The notes beneath the pieces are model-generated. The model did not search any database and had not been told where the DNA came from. It saw only the letters and a program-made list of their open reading frames with translations. Positions 47,162-57,294 of a stretch of DNA of 64,000 nt are shown here, one piece after another (position 1 is the first letter of the stretch; each line of letters opens with the position of its first letter). A program made the translations under genes and the position numbers. Origin of the DNA: TMED108 sp964386795. GTDB lineage: Bacteria > Fidelibacterota > Marinisomatia > Marinisomatales > TCS55. The stretch spans positions 1 through 64,000 of the forward strand of contig CAYLUE010000002.1 of the NCBI GenBank assembly GCA_964386795.1. Reading direction: 5' to 3'.

Positions 47162-48517
47162 ATGTTAGATCATAAAGACCTCTGGAAAATAGTAAAAAAG
47201 AATCTTAAAGGCAGCCAGCCAGACCATGCTTATTCCACCTGGTTTGACCCTATTGTTTCCATAGGTCTGAATGATAATACATTGCTACTTGAGCTACCCA
47301 ATCAATTTTTTTATGATTGGATAGAGGCTCATTATATTGATATTATTGAAAAAGCAGCTAACGATGAACATGGCGACCAGCTTACCATTAAGTATACGGT
47401 AGCACCACAAAACCCCCTAATTGATCAGCAACACCAAGACGATTTACAAGGACAACGCGATCCCAGCCCGGCAAGAAAACCCAATAAATCACTTAATGAA
47501 AACTATACACTTGTTTCCTTTATTGAGGGGGCTCATAATCAATTTGCAAAGGCCGCCGCACTAAATGTGGGCGAAAATCCTGGGCAGCAATCTTTTAATC
47601 CACTAGTAATTTATGGTGGCGTGGGTATGGGAAAAACTCACCTATTACATGCTATTGGCAATAGTATTCTAGAAGAGAGCCCCCGAAAAAATATTGTATG
47701 CGCATCTAGTGAGAAGTTCACACTGGATTTCATTTCATCTATACAAAAAAATAAGACCATTGAGTTTTCAAAAACCTACCGCAATGCTGATGTGTTATTA
47801 ATTGATGATATTCAGTTTTTTCAAGGAAAAGAACAGACCCAAGAACAGTTCTTCCACACCTTTAATGAGTTGTTTCAATCTGGAAAACAAATCGTGCTAA
47901 CAGCAGATAGGTATCCCGGTGAAATGGTTGGCTTGCAAGACAGGTTGTTGTCGCGGTTTAAGTCAGGTCTTGCGGTTGATATTCAACCCCCAGACTATGA
48001 AACACGCGTTGCAATTGTTATGGAAAAGGCAGAGCTAAACGGTTTGAAGCTTCCTTATGATATTATTGAGCTGATTGGAAGTCACATTAAAAATAATATT
48101 AGAGACTTAGAGAGTACGATAATCAGACTTCTAGCACACTCGTCTTTATCTAATCAGGAAATCGATTATAATCTAGCTAAGAAGGTAATTAAAGAACGAG
48201 TTGGGCATATTTCAGCCTCTGAAATAACCGTGGAGGAAATAATACGCAAGGTTTCCAGCCTTACCAATATTAAAGAGTCAGATATTGTTGGGCAAACCAG
48301 GAGAGCAGAGATAGTTGAAGCTAGACAAATATCTATTTATTTATGTAGAGACATGCTTGGCTCATCGCTGGCTAGCATCGGAATGCATTTTAGTGGTAGA
48401 GACCACACCACAGTTTTACATGCATGTAGGGTAATTGAAGAAAAAAGAAAAAATAATAAACGAATTTTAGGTATTATAACAGATATCAAAAACGAACTAT
48501 CTATTGTATTAAGCTAG
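47162..48517 (+). CDS. dnaA: Chromosomal replication initiator DnaA
   Basis: Origin-binding AAA+ initiator. Domain I (LWKIVKKNLKG... FDPIV), a linker of about 30 residues, AAA+ domain with Walker A GGVGMGKTH near 154 and Walker B LLIDDIQFFQGKE near 215, and domain IV ending in SGRDHTTVLHACRVIEE, the DNA-binding signature. I use the ATG at 47162 (451 residues) since a GTG at 47147 lies inside a DnaA-box-like site. The 3' end overlaps the convergent membrane-protein gene by 4 bp. Confidence 0.97.
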   Translation: MLDHKDLWKIVKKNLKGSQPDHAYSTWFDPIVSIGLNDNTLLLELPNQFFYDWIEAHYIDIIEKAANDEHGDQLTIKYTVAPQNPLIDQQHQDDLQGQRDPSPARKPNKSLNENYTLVSFIEGAHNQFAKAAALNVGENPGQQSFNPLVIYGGVGMGKTHLLHAIGNSILEESPRKNIVCASSEKFTLDFISSIQKNKTIEFSKTYRNADVLLIDDIQFFQGKEQTQEQFFHTFNELFQSGKQIVLTADRYPGEMVGLQDRLLSRFKSGLAVDIQPPDYETRVAIVMEKAELNGLKLPYDIIELIGSHIKNNIRDLESTIIRLLAHSSLSNQEIDYNLAKKVIKERVGHISASEITVEEIIRKVSSLTNIKESDIVGQTRRAEIVEARQISIYLCRDMLGSSLASIGMHFSGRDHTTVLHACRVIEEKRKNNKRILGIITDIKNELSIVLS

Positions 48518-49065
48518 TCTTCGTATTCCTCTTCGTATTCAAACGCGGGATAATAATCTTCTAAATCTTCGTATTCATCATCGTAATCATCATAACCATA
48601 ATCATATTCTAATTCTTCTTCGCTGTCACTATCGCTGGGGGTAATAACAGAGCTGCTTTCCTTGTTAGGAGAATTTTGTTGGGACGGGCTAGTAAGCTGT
48701 TTTACAGGAGCTGAACCTGTTTTGCTATTAAACAAAACACCCATTAATACTGTAAAAAATAAAATTAAGACCGAACCCACAACACCTTCAAGTTTAAGCT
48801 CAAACCCGCCAAACATATTGATATCTAATCCATAATTAAGAAAGAAAGCAAGGGACAACAATCCCCCAAAAACCATCACAATATTTCCAGTGATGTCTGG
48901 CATTTCAGCCTTAACAACAGCAGAATAAGCAAACCAAACCATTAAGCCGCTTACCGCGACAAACAAAGCACCCAAATAGTTTTGATCAAACAGGGTGGCG
49001 ACAAATGCTACCACGGATACTGCAGGTATTAATAGGCCTACAGATATTTTTACATTATCATTCAT
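48514..49065 (-). CDS. Four-helix membrane protein with acidic Tyr-rich tail
   Basis: 183 residues, family not recognised. Four hydrophobic segments (about 7-25, 30-48, 60-80, 92-112) are followed by a Ser/Pro/Gln linker and a tail of about 40 residues (about 143-183) made almost only of Asp, Glu and Tyr (ends EYEEEYED). The tail would face the cytoplasm if both termini are inside. It is convergent with dnaA, overlapping its last codon. Function unknown; an acidic tail could bind basic proteins or metal ions. Confidence 0.72.
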   Translation of the reverse strand: MNDNVKISVGLLIPAVSVVAFVATLFDQNYLGALFVAVSGLMVWFAYSAVVKAEMPDITGNIVMVFGGLLSLAFFLNYGLDINMFGGFELKLEGVVGSVLILFFTVLMGVLFNSKTGSAPVKQLTSPSQQNSPNKESSSVITPSDSDSEEELEYDYGYDDYDDEYEDLEDYYPAFEYEEEYED

Positions 49066-49207
49066 AGTCGTACTCTCGTAATTTTTTCATACACTCGGAT
49101 TAATAAGGACAAAATTGCCTCAAAGGGAATTTAAATGCAAGTATTTATAAGTTTGCTAGTTTTTGATCAATAGTAAGTAACTTTAGCAGCATTGATAATA
49201 AAAAAAG

Positions 49208-50197
49208 ATGACAAAACAAGTAAACATAGGAGTTATTGGTGTGGGCCACCTTGGATTTCACCATGCGACTCATTTATCAAAAATAAAAAATGCCAACCTG
49301 GTAGGTATTTATGATATTGATTCCAAAAGATTAGATGAGGTATCAAAGCAATTAAACGTACCATCGTTTGAATCGTTAGACCTATTGATAGATAGGGTAG
49401 ATGCACTATCAATAGTCACACCAACATCAACTCATAAAGTAGTAGCGGAAAAATGTATTCAAAACGGAAAACATGTTTTTATTGAAAAGCCTATTACTAC
49501 TACAATAAACGATGCTGATCATATTGTACAATTAGCAAAAAAGAACAACACAATAATTCAAGTAGGGCATATAGAAAGATTTAATCCAGCCCTATTGGCT
49601 TTGTCCAGCCTTGAAATACAGCCAAAATATATCGAAGTACACAGAATGGCACCCTTTATGAGTAGGGGCACAGATGTTCCAGTTGTTCTTGATTTAATGA
49701 TTCATGATATTGATTTAGTGCTTTCGTTTATTGATTCACCAGTAAAAGATATATATGCAAACGGTGTATCTATTATGACAAGCTCGGTTGATATTGCCAA
49801 TGCTCGAATAAAATTCAAAAACGGATCTATTGCAAATATCACCTCAAGTCGCGTAGCTAAGGATAAGGTAAGAAAAATAAAGATTTTTCAACAAGATTTA
49901 TATGTTACTATTGATTTTCTAGCTGGCATATCTGAGGTTTATAAGGCTATGGATGCTAGCGCGGATGACCCTGACGCTATTATGTCCGCCCCACTGGTTG
50001 ACTCAGATGGTAAGCATAGGCAGATTTTTTATGAAAAACCGATTGTACAAAAACAGGATGCATTAAAACTAGAGCTAGAAAACTATATACAATCTATAAT
50101 GGGTAATGAAACCCCAATAGTAGATGGTGTTGCTGGAAAGCAAGCTTTAGAAGTTGCGATTAAAATTCATGACAAAATATTAGAGGATTTGAAATAA
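49208..50197 (+). CDS. Gfo/Idh/MocA-type NAD(P)-dependent dehydrogenase
   Basis: 329 residues: Rossmann fold with GVIGVGHLGFHHA near the N-terminus, the family motif IEKPITT near residue 94-100 and GHIERFNPA near 118-126. The last motif and the position directly ahead of lpxB and lpxK suggest a nucleotide-sugar 3-dehydrogenase like GnnA (UDP-GlcNAc to the 3-keto form used for 3-amino lipid A); no GnnB-type aminotransferase is in the window, so this remains a guess. It abuts the next gene. Confidence 0.82.
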   Translation: MTKQVNIGVIGVGHLGFHHATHLSKIKNANLVGIYDIDSKRLDEVSKQLNVPSFESLDLLIDRVDALSIVTPTSTHKVVAEKCIQNGKHVFIEKPITTTINDADHIVQLAKKNNTIIQVGHIERFNPALLALSSLEIQPKYIEVHRMAPFMSRGTDVPVVLDLMIHDIDLVLSFIDSPVKDIYANGVSIMTSSVDIANARIKFKNGSIANITSSRVAKDKVRKIKIFQQDLYVTIDFLAGISEVYKAMDASADDPDAIMSAPLVDSDGKHRQIFYEKPIVQKQDALKLELENYIQSIMGNETPIVDGVAGKQALEVAIKIHDKILEDLK

Positions 50198-50776
50198 ATG
50201 GATATTAGAAATTTCTTTTTTAAAAATAGAAGCTTCACCCCAATACCGGTTGCATTGAGCATTATATATTTTGCTCAACCAGATAACCCTAATGTATTAA
50301 TAGGGCTTGCCGTTCTGTTATTAGGAGAAGCAACTAGAATGTGGTCGGTTTCATATGCGGGCGGGGAAACAAGGACAACTAAAGTTGGTGCACCATCACT
50401 ATGTACAGCGGGACCTTATGGTTTTGTAAGAAACCCAATCTATGTAGGAAATATGTTAATGTATTTAGGAATAGTTATAGTGGCCGGATCACCAAATCTG
50501 GCGCTTATGTGCATAACAACTATGACCTTTTTCATTATTCAATATTCCTTAATTATTTCATTAGAAGAAGAAAAGCTCTCAGAATTATTTGGTGAAGAAT
50601 ACAGTATTTATAAAAACAATGTGCGGTCTATAATACCCCGACTTTCCAGATGGAAAACCGATGACGATAGAACCCCCTTATCATTTGGAAAATTAATTAA
50701 AACTGAAAAAAGAACGCTTCAAAACGTTGTATTTATTTTATCATTGATAATAATCAGGATTAACTATCTATACTGA
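50198..50776 (+). CDS. Integral membrane ICMT/PEMT-like methyltransferase
   Basis: 192 residues with several transmembrane helices and the isoprenylcysteine carboxyl methyltransferase-like signature: AGPYGFVRNPIYVGN (about 69-83) and, after two helices, the EEEKLSELFGEEYSIYKNNV segment that binds S-adenosylmethionine and membrane substrate in the family. It starts directly after the dehydrogenase stop. Bacterial members have varied or unknown substrates; in this setting a lipid is likely. Confidence 0.75.
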   Translation: MDIRNFFFKNRSFTPIPVALSIIYFAQPDNPNVLIGLAVLLLGEATRMWSVSYAGGETRTTKVGAPSLCTAGPYGFVRNPIYVGNMLMYLGIVIVAGSPNLALMCITTMTFFIIQYSLIISLEEEKLSELFGEEYSIYKNNVRSIIPRLSRWKTDDDRTPLSFGKLIKTEKRTLQNVVFILSLIIIRINYLY

Positions 50777-50802
50777 TAGCATGAATCACAAGATTTAATT
50801 CA

Positions 50803-51918
50803 ATGAGCCAAAGTTCACCAATATTTTTTATGGTAGCTGGAGAGCAGTCAGGCGATCTGCACGGATCTAAACTAATTCAGTCAATAAAAAAACTTAACCC
50901 AAACTCTACGTTTATTGGCCATGGGGGCAATCGAATGCAATCATGCGGCTTAGAGATTATGCACCACGTTAATGAATTATCAATTATGGGCTTTACCGAA
51001 GTATTAAAACATTTGCCTTTTATGATTAATGTTATGGGTGAATCACTAGAAAAAATAAAAGAAATAAAACCGGACAGAATAATACTAATTGACTATCCCG
51101 GGTTTAATTTAAGATTATCAAAAAACTGTAGACCACATGGCGTGCCCATAACATATTTTATTTTACCCCAACTTTGGGCGTGGAAAGAAAACAGAATAAA
51201 ATACTTTCATCGCTATGTAGACCAATCGCTTAGCATTTTTCCATTTGAACAAGAATGGTTTGAAAGCAGGGAAGTACCCACCAATTATGTTGGGCATCCA
51301 TTTAATGAAGGGCTTGAGCCAAAACTTTCAAAGGCAGAATTTTTTAATAAACATAATATAACTAACGAACATACGCTCTTAGCGCTTATTCCAGGAAGCA
51401 GACAGCAGGAAATTGATCGACACCTGATGCTTTATTATCGAGCCGCGATGGCCCTAAAAAATAAAATCAACAACTTAAAAATTATTGTAACCAAAGCCGA
51501 TAATGTCACTTTTAATTTACCCAATGATATTATTGTGGAGTCTGATGATATATATGGTGCAATGAAGTACTCTAAAGCCGCGATTACTACATCGGGTACC
51601 GCATCATTAGAATGCGCAATTATGGATACCCCAGAAGTGGTTTGTTATAAATTATCGGGAATGTCTTATTTCATCACCAATCTAATGAACAAATCTCCTT
51701 TTATATCAATGGTCAATTTGATTGCTGGAAGAATGGTTGTACCTGAATATTTACAAAACCGAGTTAATCAAAAAAATATTATCGATGCCCTGCTTCCACT
51801 ATTAAGCGATACGGCCGAACGTAAGAAGATGTTAGAAGGCATGAGCGAGGTAAGGCGTTCATTAGGAATGCCCGGCGTATATGATAGAGCAGCAGAAGCA
51901 ATATTACAGAGGACCTAG
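50803..51918 (+). CDS. lpxB: Lipid A disaccharide synthase
   Basis: Joins UDP-diacylglucosamine and lipid X to the lipid A disaccharide at the inner membrane. GEQSGDLHGSKLI near residue 14, the family segments WAWKENRIKYFHRY, YVGHPF, LIPGSRQQEIDRH and TTSGTASLECA are all present; 371 residues, normal. It ends directly before the next ATG. Confidence 0.95.
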   Translation: MSQSSPIFFMVAGEQSGDLHGSKLIQSIKKLNPNSTFIGHGGNRMQSCGLEIMHHVNELSIMGFTEVLKHLPFMINVMGESLEKIKEIKPDRIILIDYPGFNLRLSKNCRPHGVPITYFILPQLWAWKENRIKYFHRYVDQSLSIFPFEQEWFESREVPTNYVGHPFNEGLEPKLSKAEFFNKHNITNEHTLLALIPGSRQQEIDRHLMLYYRAAMALKNKINNLKIIVTKADNVTFNLPNDIIVESDDIYGAMKYSKAAITTSGTASLECAIMDTPEVVCYKLSGMSYFITNLMNKSPFISMVNLIAGRMVVPEYLQNRVNQKNIIDALLPLLSDTAERKKMLEGMSEVRRSLGMPGVYDRAAEAILQRT

Positions 51919-52605
51919 ATGGCAAACCCATATAATGAAAAAAGATTAAAAAACAGGTTGTTGGTTTGGTTTGGAGGAACGATTGGACCTCTTCTATTAA
52001 GATTTTTTTATAATACAAATAAATGGAATATAGAAGGAGAGCATCATTATAAGGATGTGCTGCGAAGCGGAAAACCAGTTATTATTGCATCTTGGCACAA
52101 TACACTACTGACGGCATTCATGGGCTTAGCAAAGAATAACTATCACGGCCTTGCAGGTAATCACCACCCCGATGCTGAAATAATATCTAGGATTGGAACA
52201 AAGCTTGGTTGGAACATTATTAGGGGCTCATCCACCGATGGTGGTAAGAAAGCATATAATGAAATATTAGAAATATTAAAATCACATACTACAGTTTTTG
52301 CGATAACGCCAGATGGACCGCAGGGCCCTGCAAAAATTCCTAAACCAGGCGCAATTAGAGCAGCACAAAAAACAGGAGCAGTTATTGTTCCTGTGGCTGG
52401 CCAATCGAATCGTCGATGGTCATTTAAAAACTGGGACACATTCTATTTATCAAAGCCCTTTGGAAAAACAACACTACTATTTGGCCCTCCTTTGATTTTT
52501 ACAATCGAAGACTCTTTTGAAGAATGTGCAGCACAGCTTAAAACGTCGCTTGATCAACTTGAGAAAGAGGTAAACAGTCGTGTCGGGCTGGTCAAGGATC
52601 ACTGA
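51919..52605 (+). CDS. DUF374-type lysophospholipid acyltransferase-like protein
   Basis: 228 residues. The family signatures SWHNTLLTAF near 56-65, RGSSTDGGKKA near 96-106 and TPDGPQGPAKIPKPGA near 131-146 are intact. DUF374 proteins sit beside lipid A genes in many diderms and are thought to transfer an acyl chain to the lipid A precursor or related lipids. It abuts lpxB and overlaps lpxK by 26 bp. Confidence 0.85.
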   Translation: MANPYNEKRLKNRLLVWFGGTIGPLLLRFFYNTNKWNIEGEHHYKDVLRSGKPVIIASWHNTLLTAFMGLAKNNYHGLAGNHHPDAEIISRIGTKLGWNIIRGSSTDGGKKAYNEILEILKSHTTVFAITPDGPQGPAKIPKPGAIRAAQKTGAVIVPVAGQSNRRWSFKNWDTFYLSKPFGKTTLLFGPPLIFTIEDSFEECAAQLKTSLDQLEKEVNSRVGLVKDH

Positions 52606-53617
52606 AACAAAAGTAAAGTTTCTATTTTTTCCAATTACACTTTTTTATTGGGGTGTTATTTATTGGAGAAATATTTTTTACAAGCTAAACTTTTTTGTTT
52701 CAAGAAAAATCCCAACAAAAGTAATAAGCGTAGGAAATATAACAGCTGGCGGGACAGGTAAAACCCCAGCGGTTATTTATTTATCTCAGCTTTTTCAAAC
52801 GAAGAATTATAAAGTCGCAGTTCTTAGTCGGGGTTATGGAAGAAAAACAGCTGGAACGCAGCTTGTAACCGATGGTAATAATAAAGTAAATGATTGGAGA
52901 AACTTTGGCGATGAGCCAACATTAATGTCTCAAAAATTAGATAATGTTCCTATTGTTGTTGATCAAAACAGATATCGCGGAGCAATGTATCTTATTGAGA
53001 AGTTTAATCCTGATATGATTATTATGGATGATGCATTTCAGCACCGATCAATTGAAAGAGATTTAGATTTGGTTTTGTTAAATAGCCAAGCAGGGCAATC
53101 TGATTATAGATTGATACCCCATGGATTATTGCGCGAACCCTTTAGCCATATAAAAAGAGCAGATGTAATCATATTTACAAAATCTAATTTAACTGAGCCC
53201 AGCCCAAAAATTGTTTCAAGGGCTAAAAAAACAAACCTACCAATATTTAACAGCTCAATTGCCCATAATAAATTTTTAAATATTAATTCCGAAGTTTATA
53301 AACCAGAAAATAAAACACGCGCAGTAGCAGTGTCAGGGATTGCAGACCCGAAAAGCTTTTATAAATCCTTAGATAAAACCAACATCGAGTTGGTATCAAA
53401 AATAGCTTATGTTGATCACCATGAGTTTAAACAATCAGACATCGATCGATTTAAGAAAACCTTGATTGACAATAGTGCAGAAATTATAGTAACAACAGAA
53501 AAAGATATGATCAGGTTGACCAATCTAGACCTTGGTGAAATTAATATATATAGTCTAAGTATCGATTTTCAATTAGATGAGCCAGGAGAAAAATATATTA
53601 CCAATCTATTTAAATAA
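52580..53617 (+). CDS. lpxK: Tetraacyldisaccharide 4'-kinase
   Basis: Phosphorylates the 4' position of the lipid A precursor. A membrane-associated N-terminus (FFPITLFYWGVIYW), P-loop GGTGKTP near 55, SRGYGRK and DDAFQHRSIERDLDLVLL are diagnostic. 345 residues with the GTG start at 52580. The stop is only 2 bp from the stop of the convergent surface-protein gene. Confidence 0.95.
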   Translation: MSGWSRITETKVKFLFFPITLFYWGVIYWRNIFYKLNFFVSRKIPTKVISVGNITAGGTGKTPAVIYLSQLFQTKNYKVAVLSRGYGRKTAGTQLVTDGNNKVNDWRNFGDEPTLMSQKLDNVPIVVDQNRYRGAMYLIEKFNPDMIIMDDAFQHRSIERDLDLVLLNSQAGQSDYRLIPHGLLREPFSHIKRADVIIFTKSNLTEPSPKIVSRAKKTNLPIFNSSIAHNKFLNINSEVYKPENKTRAVAVSGIADPKSFYKSLDKTNIELVSKIAYVDHHEFKQSDIDRFKKTLIDNSAEIIVTTEKDMIRLTNLDLGEINIYSLSIDFQLDEPGEKYITNLFK

Positions 53618-53619
53618 TA

Positions 53620-56600
53620 TTAGATCTGAGCCATGCCCCAAGCAAACATTATACCCACAAACGAAAGCATAAGTGGCCAACCCGTATTTATCATTTGACG
53701 AGCGCTGGGGTCTTCAAAAACATGTATTTGAAACTCATGAGAAGTCATTGCCCCGCGTTCATCCATAGCAACCAATATAATATCATTTGGCCCACGCTGG
53801 TTTGGTCTAGGCTTCCAGTTTAGCATACCGGTTTGTTTGCTAAAGGTTGAATATTTGGGAAGCTTAACCGCTTTATAGGCAACCCTGTCTTTATTTAAAT
53901 CTTCAGCCACGACCCGATATTTATATTGGTGTCCGGTAAGGGCAACGGGTCGTGGCGTAGAAATTATATTAGGATTTATATTTACAAACACTTTTCCTTC
54001 TTGCCTATCGCTAGAGTATCCATCAGATACTTCATAGGTAAATTTGCTTTCATTAATTTGAGCAGATTTGGGAATCCATACGACCTTCCCCTTTTTGCTC
54101 ATTTGCATACCCTGAGGTCCTTTGGTTAGCGTAAATAGGAGATCCGCATCTGTATTTTTATCTTCTACAATAATATTATATTTAAACACCTCACCAACCA
54201 ATGCAGAAATAGGTGGACTTGAAACAATAACCGGTGGATGATTAACATATATTTCAAATGATTGCTCATCTTTTGTATAGCCATCTGAGACCATATATGA
54301 GACTTGTTGTTTATCCACTTGGTCAAGCGTTGGTGACCATGATATTACCCCAGTATATTCATCAATTTCCATTCCATCTGGGAACTCTAATAGGGTGTAT
54401 TTTATTGGGCTCATTTTTCTTGCAACAACCTTAGGCGGCCTACCTTTATTACCTTGAAAAAATTCCCAAAGTATATCTTTGATTGCAACCGTTCTATCAT
54501 CTATAGACTCCACTATTATATTTAACCTATCGTTTTCCCAAAAAATATAATCAACATACTTTTTTAGATTGAGACGCGAGACTTCAAGTGAAAGAGAGTC
54601 CGTTTCATCTTCATCAGTCAGATAAACGGCATCAGAATTATTCCAATCCATAATGTAGCGATCAATGTTTTCTGCATATACATCATCGCTGATTTGAATT
54701 GAATAGATTCTATAATTTTGCGCAGACTTCAGTGGGATCACCTCATCATACGGAAGCAGGGCATCCGAATTCATATCAGAAGTAATTACTTGGTGATTAT
54801 ATTCTTCTCCAACTGCTCCCTGCATTAATGGTATAGATACAATGTTAATAGGCGCATTAACATAATAGTCAGCAATAATCATTCTTTCAGCGCGGCCATC
54901 GCTAACCTTAATATGTAATTTTGAAAAATCAATATTCTCGCGGCCAGGTTCCCAAACTATCATTCCTTCATATGGGTCCATACGCATACCATCAGGCATT
55001 TCAATGGCTGTGAAAATTAAGTCATCCTTTTTGTTTGGATCAAAAACATCCAATGCAAATCGATATTCTTCACCAAAATTAATTACATTCATTTTCAAAG
55101 GAGCAGAGCGAATAATTGGTGGATGATTTACATATAGATTTACTATTTGTGAATCAACAGCTACGCCATGATTTACTTTTACAGTGAATTTTTGCGTATC
55201 GATTTGAGTTGTAGAAGGAGTCCAGGTTACAAGCCCTGTTTTATCAATTGCCATTCCATCTGGAGCATTGATTAATGAAAAGTTAAGAATATGTTCAAGG
55301 TCCGGTCTCCAAATATCAACTTTATATCTATAGCTTTTATCAATTTCAGCCTCTGTACTTGCTTCAGATAAAATTTTAACCCCAGCTCTGGCAAATAAAC
55401 TAAAATTTTGCACAGCCCTATCAAAACCATCACTGGCAACTAAGCGTATATCATATATATCAATATGGGATGAGTCTGTGTCCCATATAACAAATTCATT
55501 ATTTTCAACCCGCATTCCCTCAGGGGCTGATTCAAGGTCAACCCGAATCTTTTTATCTATATTTCTATCCAGTATTAATGGTTTATATACAAAAGATTCT
55601 CCACCAACAAATTCAGTACCTTGTGGCTCTGATGCTATAACCGGTGGATCATTTACATAAACCCAAAGCCTTTCATCGTCACCTTCAAGGTCAGGAACCA
55701 CTTTATATGTTAATAGGGTGTCTTCTTTTGCAATTGAAGGTGTAACGGTTTCACCCAATTTTCTTTCAACATGATATGCAATTTTATATGCACCCAATTG
55801 GCCCTCATCGGGAACCCAGCGAATCGACCTTGAATCATAATGAAAAAACATACCACTCGGAGGAGGCTGTAGCCATCTAAAACTATAAAACTCCTTTTTT
55901 TCTTGCTCTGGTAATGTGTATGCAAATGATTGATTGACTGTTAATACATGCTTAGGCAGGATACCATCGGGGAGGGGTTGCGCCATCGTTTCAAGTGGGG
56001 TAGGGGGAGTAGCTGTTACAATGTCTTCCCCTGGAATATCCGGATATATACTTATCGCCTCTTTAGGAATATCATCTGCGATAACTTTTGGTTTATCGGG
56101 TTCTGGCCCCTGGCCTATTTCAACCATAAATAAAGTGGACTCATAACCATCCCAACCTGCAGCAATAACAGTTCCGCTATAAATTCCCTGATTGATAACA
56201 GGTAAAGCAGTAAACACCTGAGCTTCTTTTTCCCCCGCCTCTTCAATTGTAAAAAACTCTGAAGGGCCACTCATTCCATCAATACTACCATATACCATGG
56301 ACAATACATTCATATCACCCGACACTAATAGCAGGTCACTATATGAGTCTTGGTTAAAGTCTGATACGCGAACATTAGAAAGAGGTCCGCCATTAATAGG
56401 CATTTTCTGAATATCAATCATGTCCCCATATAATGTCATGGAAATCATGTCCCCATTGTAAAAAGGGAGTATAATATCTGTTGCGCCATCTTTATTCCAG
56501 TCTAAAACAGAAATACTAATTGGAATCAAACCATCTAATCCGGGCAAGTTTATTTCTTCACCCTTGCCGGATAAAAGCTCGCCACCAGCATTGTAAAACG

Positions 56601-57294
56601 GTTGCGTTTTTAATATAGAGCCTTCAACAGAAGAAGTTATTAAATCATCAAACCCGTCTTTATTCCAATCAACCGCTGTTACAGATATTGCTCCAACCCC
56701 TGAACGCATTCCGTTTGGTTTTAATGTTTCAATCTCCACCCATTCACCGCTAGAGTCGAGGTCTAATATTATTACCTGCCGTAATGGGCTTCCAACAGAT
56801 ACCGCCAGCTCTTGATCCATATCTCCATCGTAATCCATAATTGTGAAATTTTGCGCACGAACAAAGCTCCTACCATCAGAAAGATTTATTACACCGCCTG
56901 GCTCTTCACTAAATTGTGACCCATCCCAATAATAATAAAAAACAATCGGTTGCAATAATTCATCATCATTGCCCTCAGCTATATTTGAAACAGTAATAAG
57001 TTCTGGTGTCCCATCCCCATCTAAATCACCAAGCTCAACATCAACGAAATTTCCTAACACACCATCTGGCGCCTCAAATTCCCAGGTTATTTCTTGATAA
57101 CCTTCTTTGTTAATTTCATAATAGCGTATAACAGATATTTGTTTACCCCCAATTGAACCAGATTCCACTGTCGCAAACTCTTTAAGACCATCCCCATCTA
57201 AATCATACGTTCCTTCCATATGTACAATCTTTAAATCCTGAGCCATGCAGGTTGTAATTATAATAATTAGTCCAGCTATGGATTTTTTTATCAT
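53620..57294 (-). CDS. Large FG-GAP/Ig-like repeat surface protein with C-terminal membrane anchor
   Basis: 1224 residues. An export signal (IAGLIIIITTCMA) is followed by an FG-GAP/VCBS-type beta-propeller (about 20-400) with Asp-rich calcium-binding-like loops such as LDGDGT and NKDGFDD. Next come about seven to eight He_PIG-type Ig/cadherin-like domains, each ending in a P-D/S-G-M segment and a W-x-P strand and many opening with NHPPVI. The protein ends in a hydrophobic helix (about 1202-1222, WPLMLSFVGIMFAWGMAQI). The start overlaps the upstream gene's stop (ATGA). Likely an exported adhesive or structural protein; function not shown. Confidence 0.8.
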   Translation of the reverse strand: MIKKSIAGLIIIITTCMAQDLKIVHMEGTYDLDGDGLKEFATVESGSIGGKQISVIRYYEINKEGYQEITWEFEAPDGVLGNFVDVELGDLDGDGTPELITVSNIAEGNDDELLQPIVFYYYWDGSQFSEEPGGVINLSDGRSFVRAQNFTIMDYDGDMDQELAVSVGSPLRQVIILDLDSSGEWVEIETLKPNGMRSGVGAISVTAVDWNKDGFDDLITSSVEGSILKTQPFYNAGGELLSGKGEEINLPGLDGLIPISISVLDWNKDGATDIILPFYNGDMISMTLYGDMIDIQKMPINGGPLSNVRVSDFNQDSYSDLLLVSGDMNVLSMVYGSIDGMSGPSEFFTIEEAGEKEAQVFTALPVINQGIYSGTVIAAGWDGYESTLFMVEIGQGPEPDKPKVIADDIPKEAISIYPDIPGEDIVTATPPTPLETMAQPLPDGILPKHVLTVNQSFAYTLPEQEKKEFYSFRWLQPPPSGMFFHYDSRSIRWVPDEGQLGAYKIAYHVERKLGETVTPSIAKEDTLLTYKVVPDLEGDDERLWVYVNDPPVIASEPQGTEFVGGESFVYKPLILDRNIDKKIRVDLESAPEGMRVENNEFVIWDTDSSHIDIYDIRLVASDGFDRAVQNFSLFARAGVKILSEASTEAEIDKSYRYKVDIWRPDLEHILNFSLINAPDGMAIDKTGLVTWTPSTTQIDTQKFTVKVNHGVAVDSQIVNLYVNHPPIIRSAPLKMNVINFGEEYRFALDVFDPNKKDDLIFTAIEMPDGMRMDPYEGMIVWEPGRENIDFSKLHIKVSDGRAERMIIADYYVNAPINIVSIPLMQGAVGEEYNHQVITSDMNSDALLPYDEVIPLKSAQNYRIYSIQISDDVYAENIDRYIMDWNNSDAVYLTDEDETDSLSLEVSRLNLKKYVDYIFWENDRLNIIVESIDDRTVAIKDILWEFFQGNKGRPPKVVARKMSPIKYTLLEFPDGMEIDEYTGVISWSPTLDQVDKQQVSYMVSDGYTKDEQSFEIYVNHPPVIVSSPPISALVGEVFKYNIIVEDKNTDADLLFTLTKGPQGMQMSKKGKVVWIPKSAQINESKFTYEVSDGYSSDRQEGKVFVNINPNIISTPRPVALTGHQYKYRVVAEDLNKDRVAYKAVKLPKYSTFSKQTGMLNWKPRPNQRGPNDIILVAMDERGAMTSHEFQIHVFEDPSARQMINTGWPLMLSFVGIMFAWGMAQI

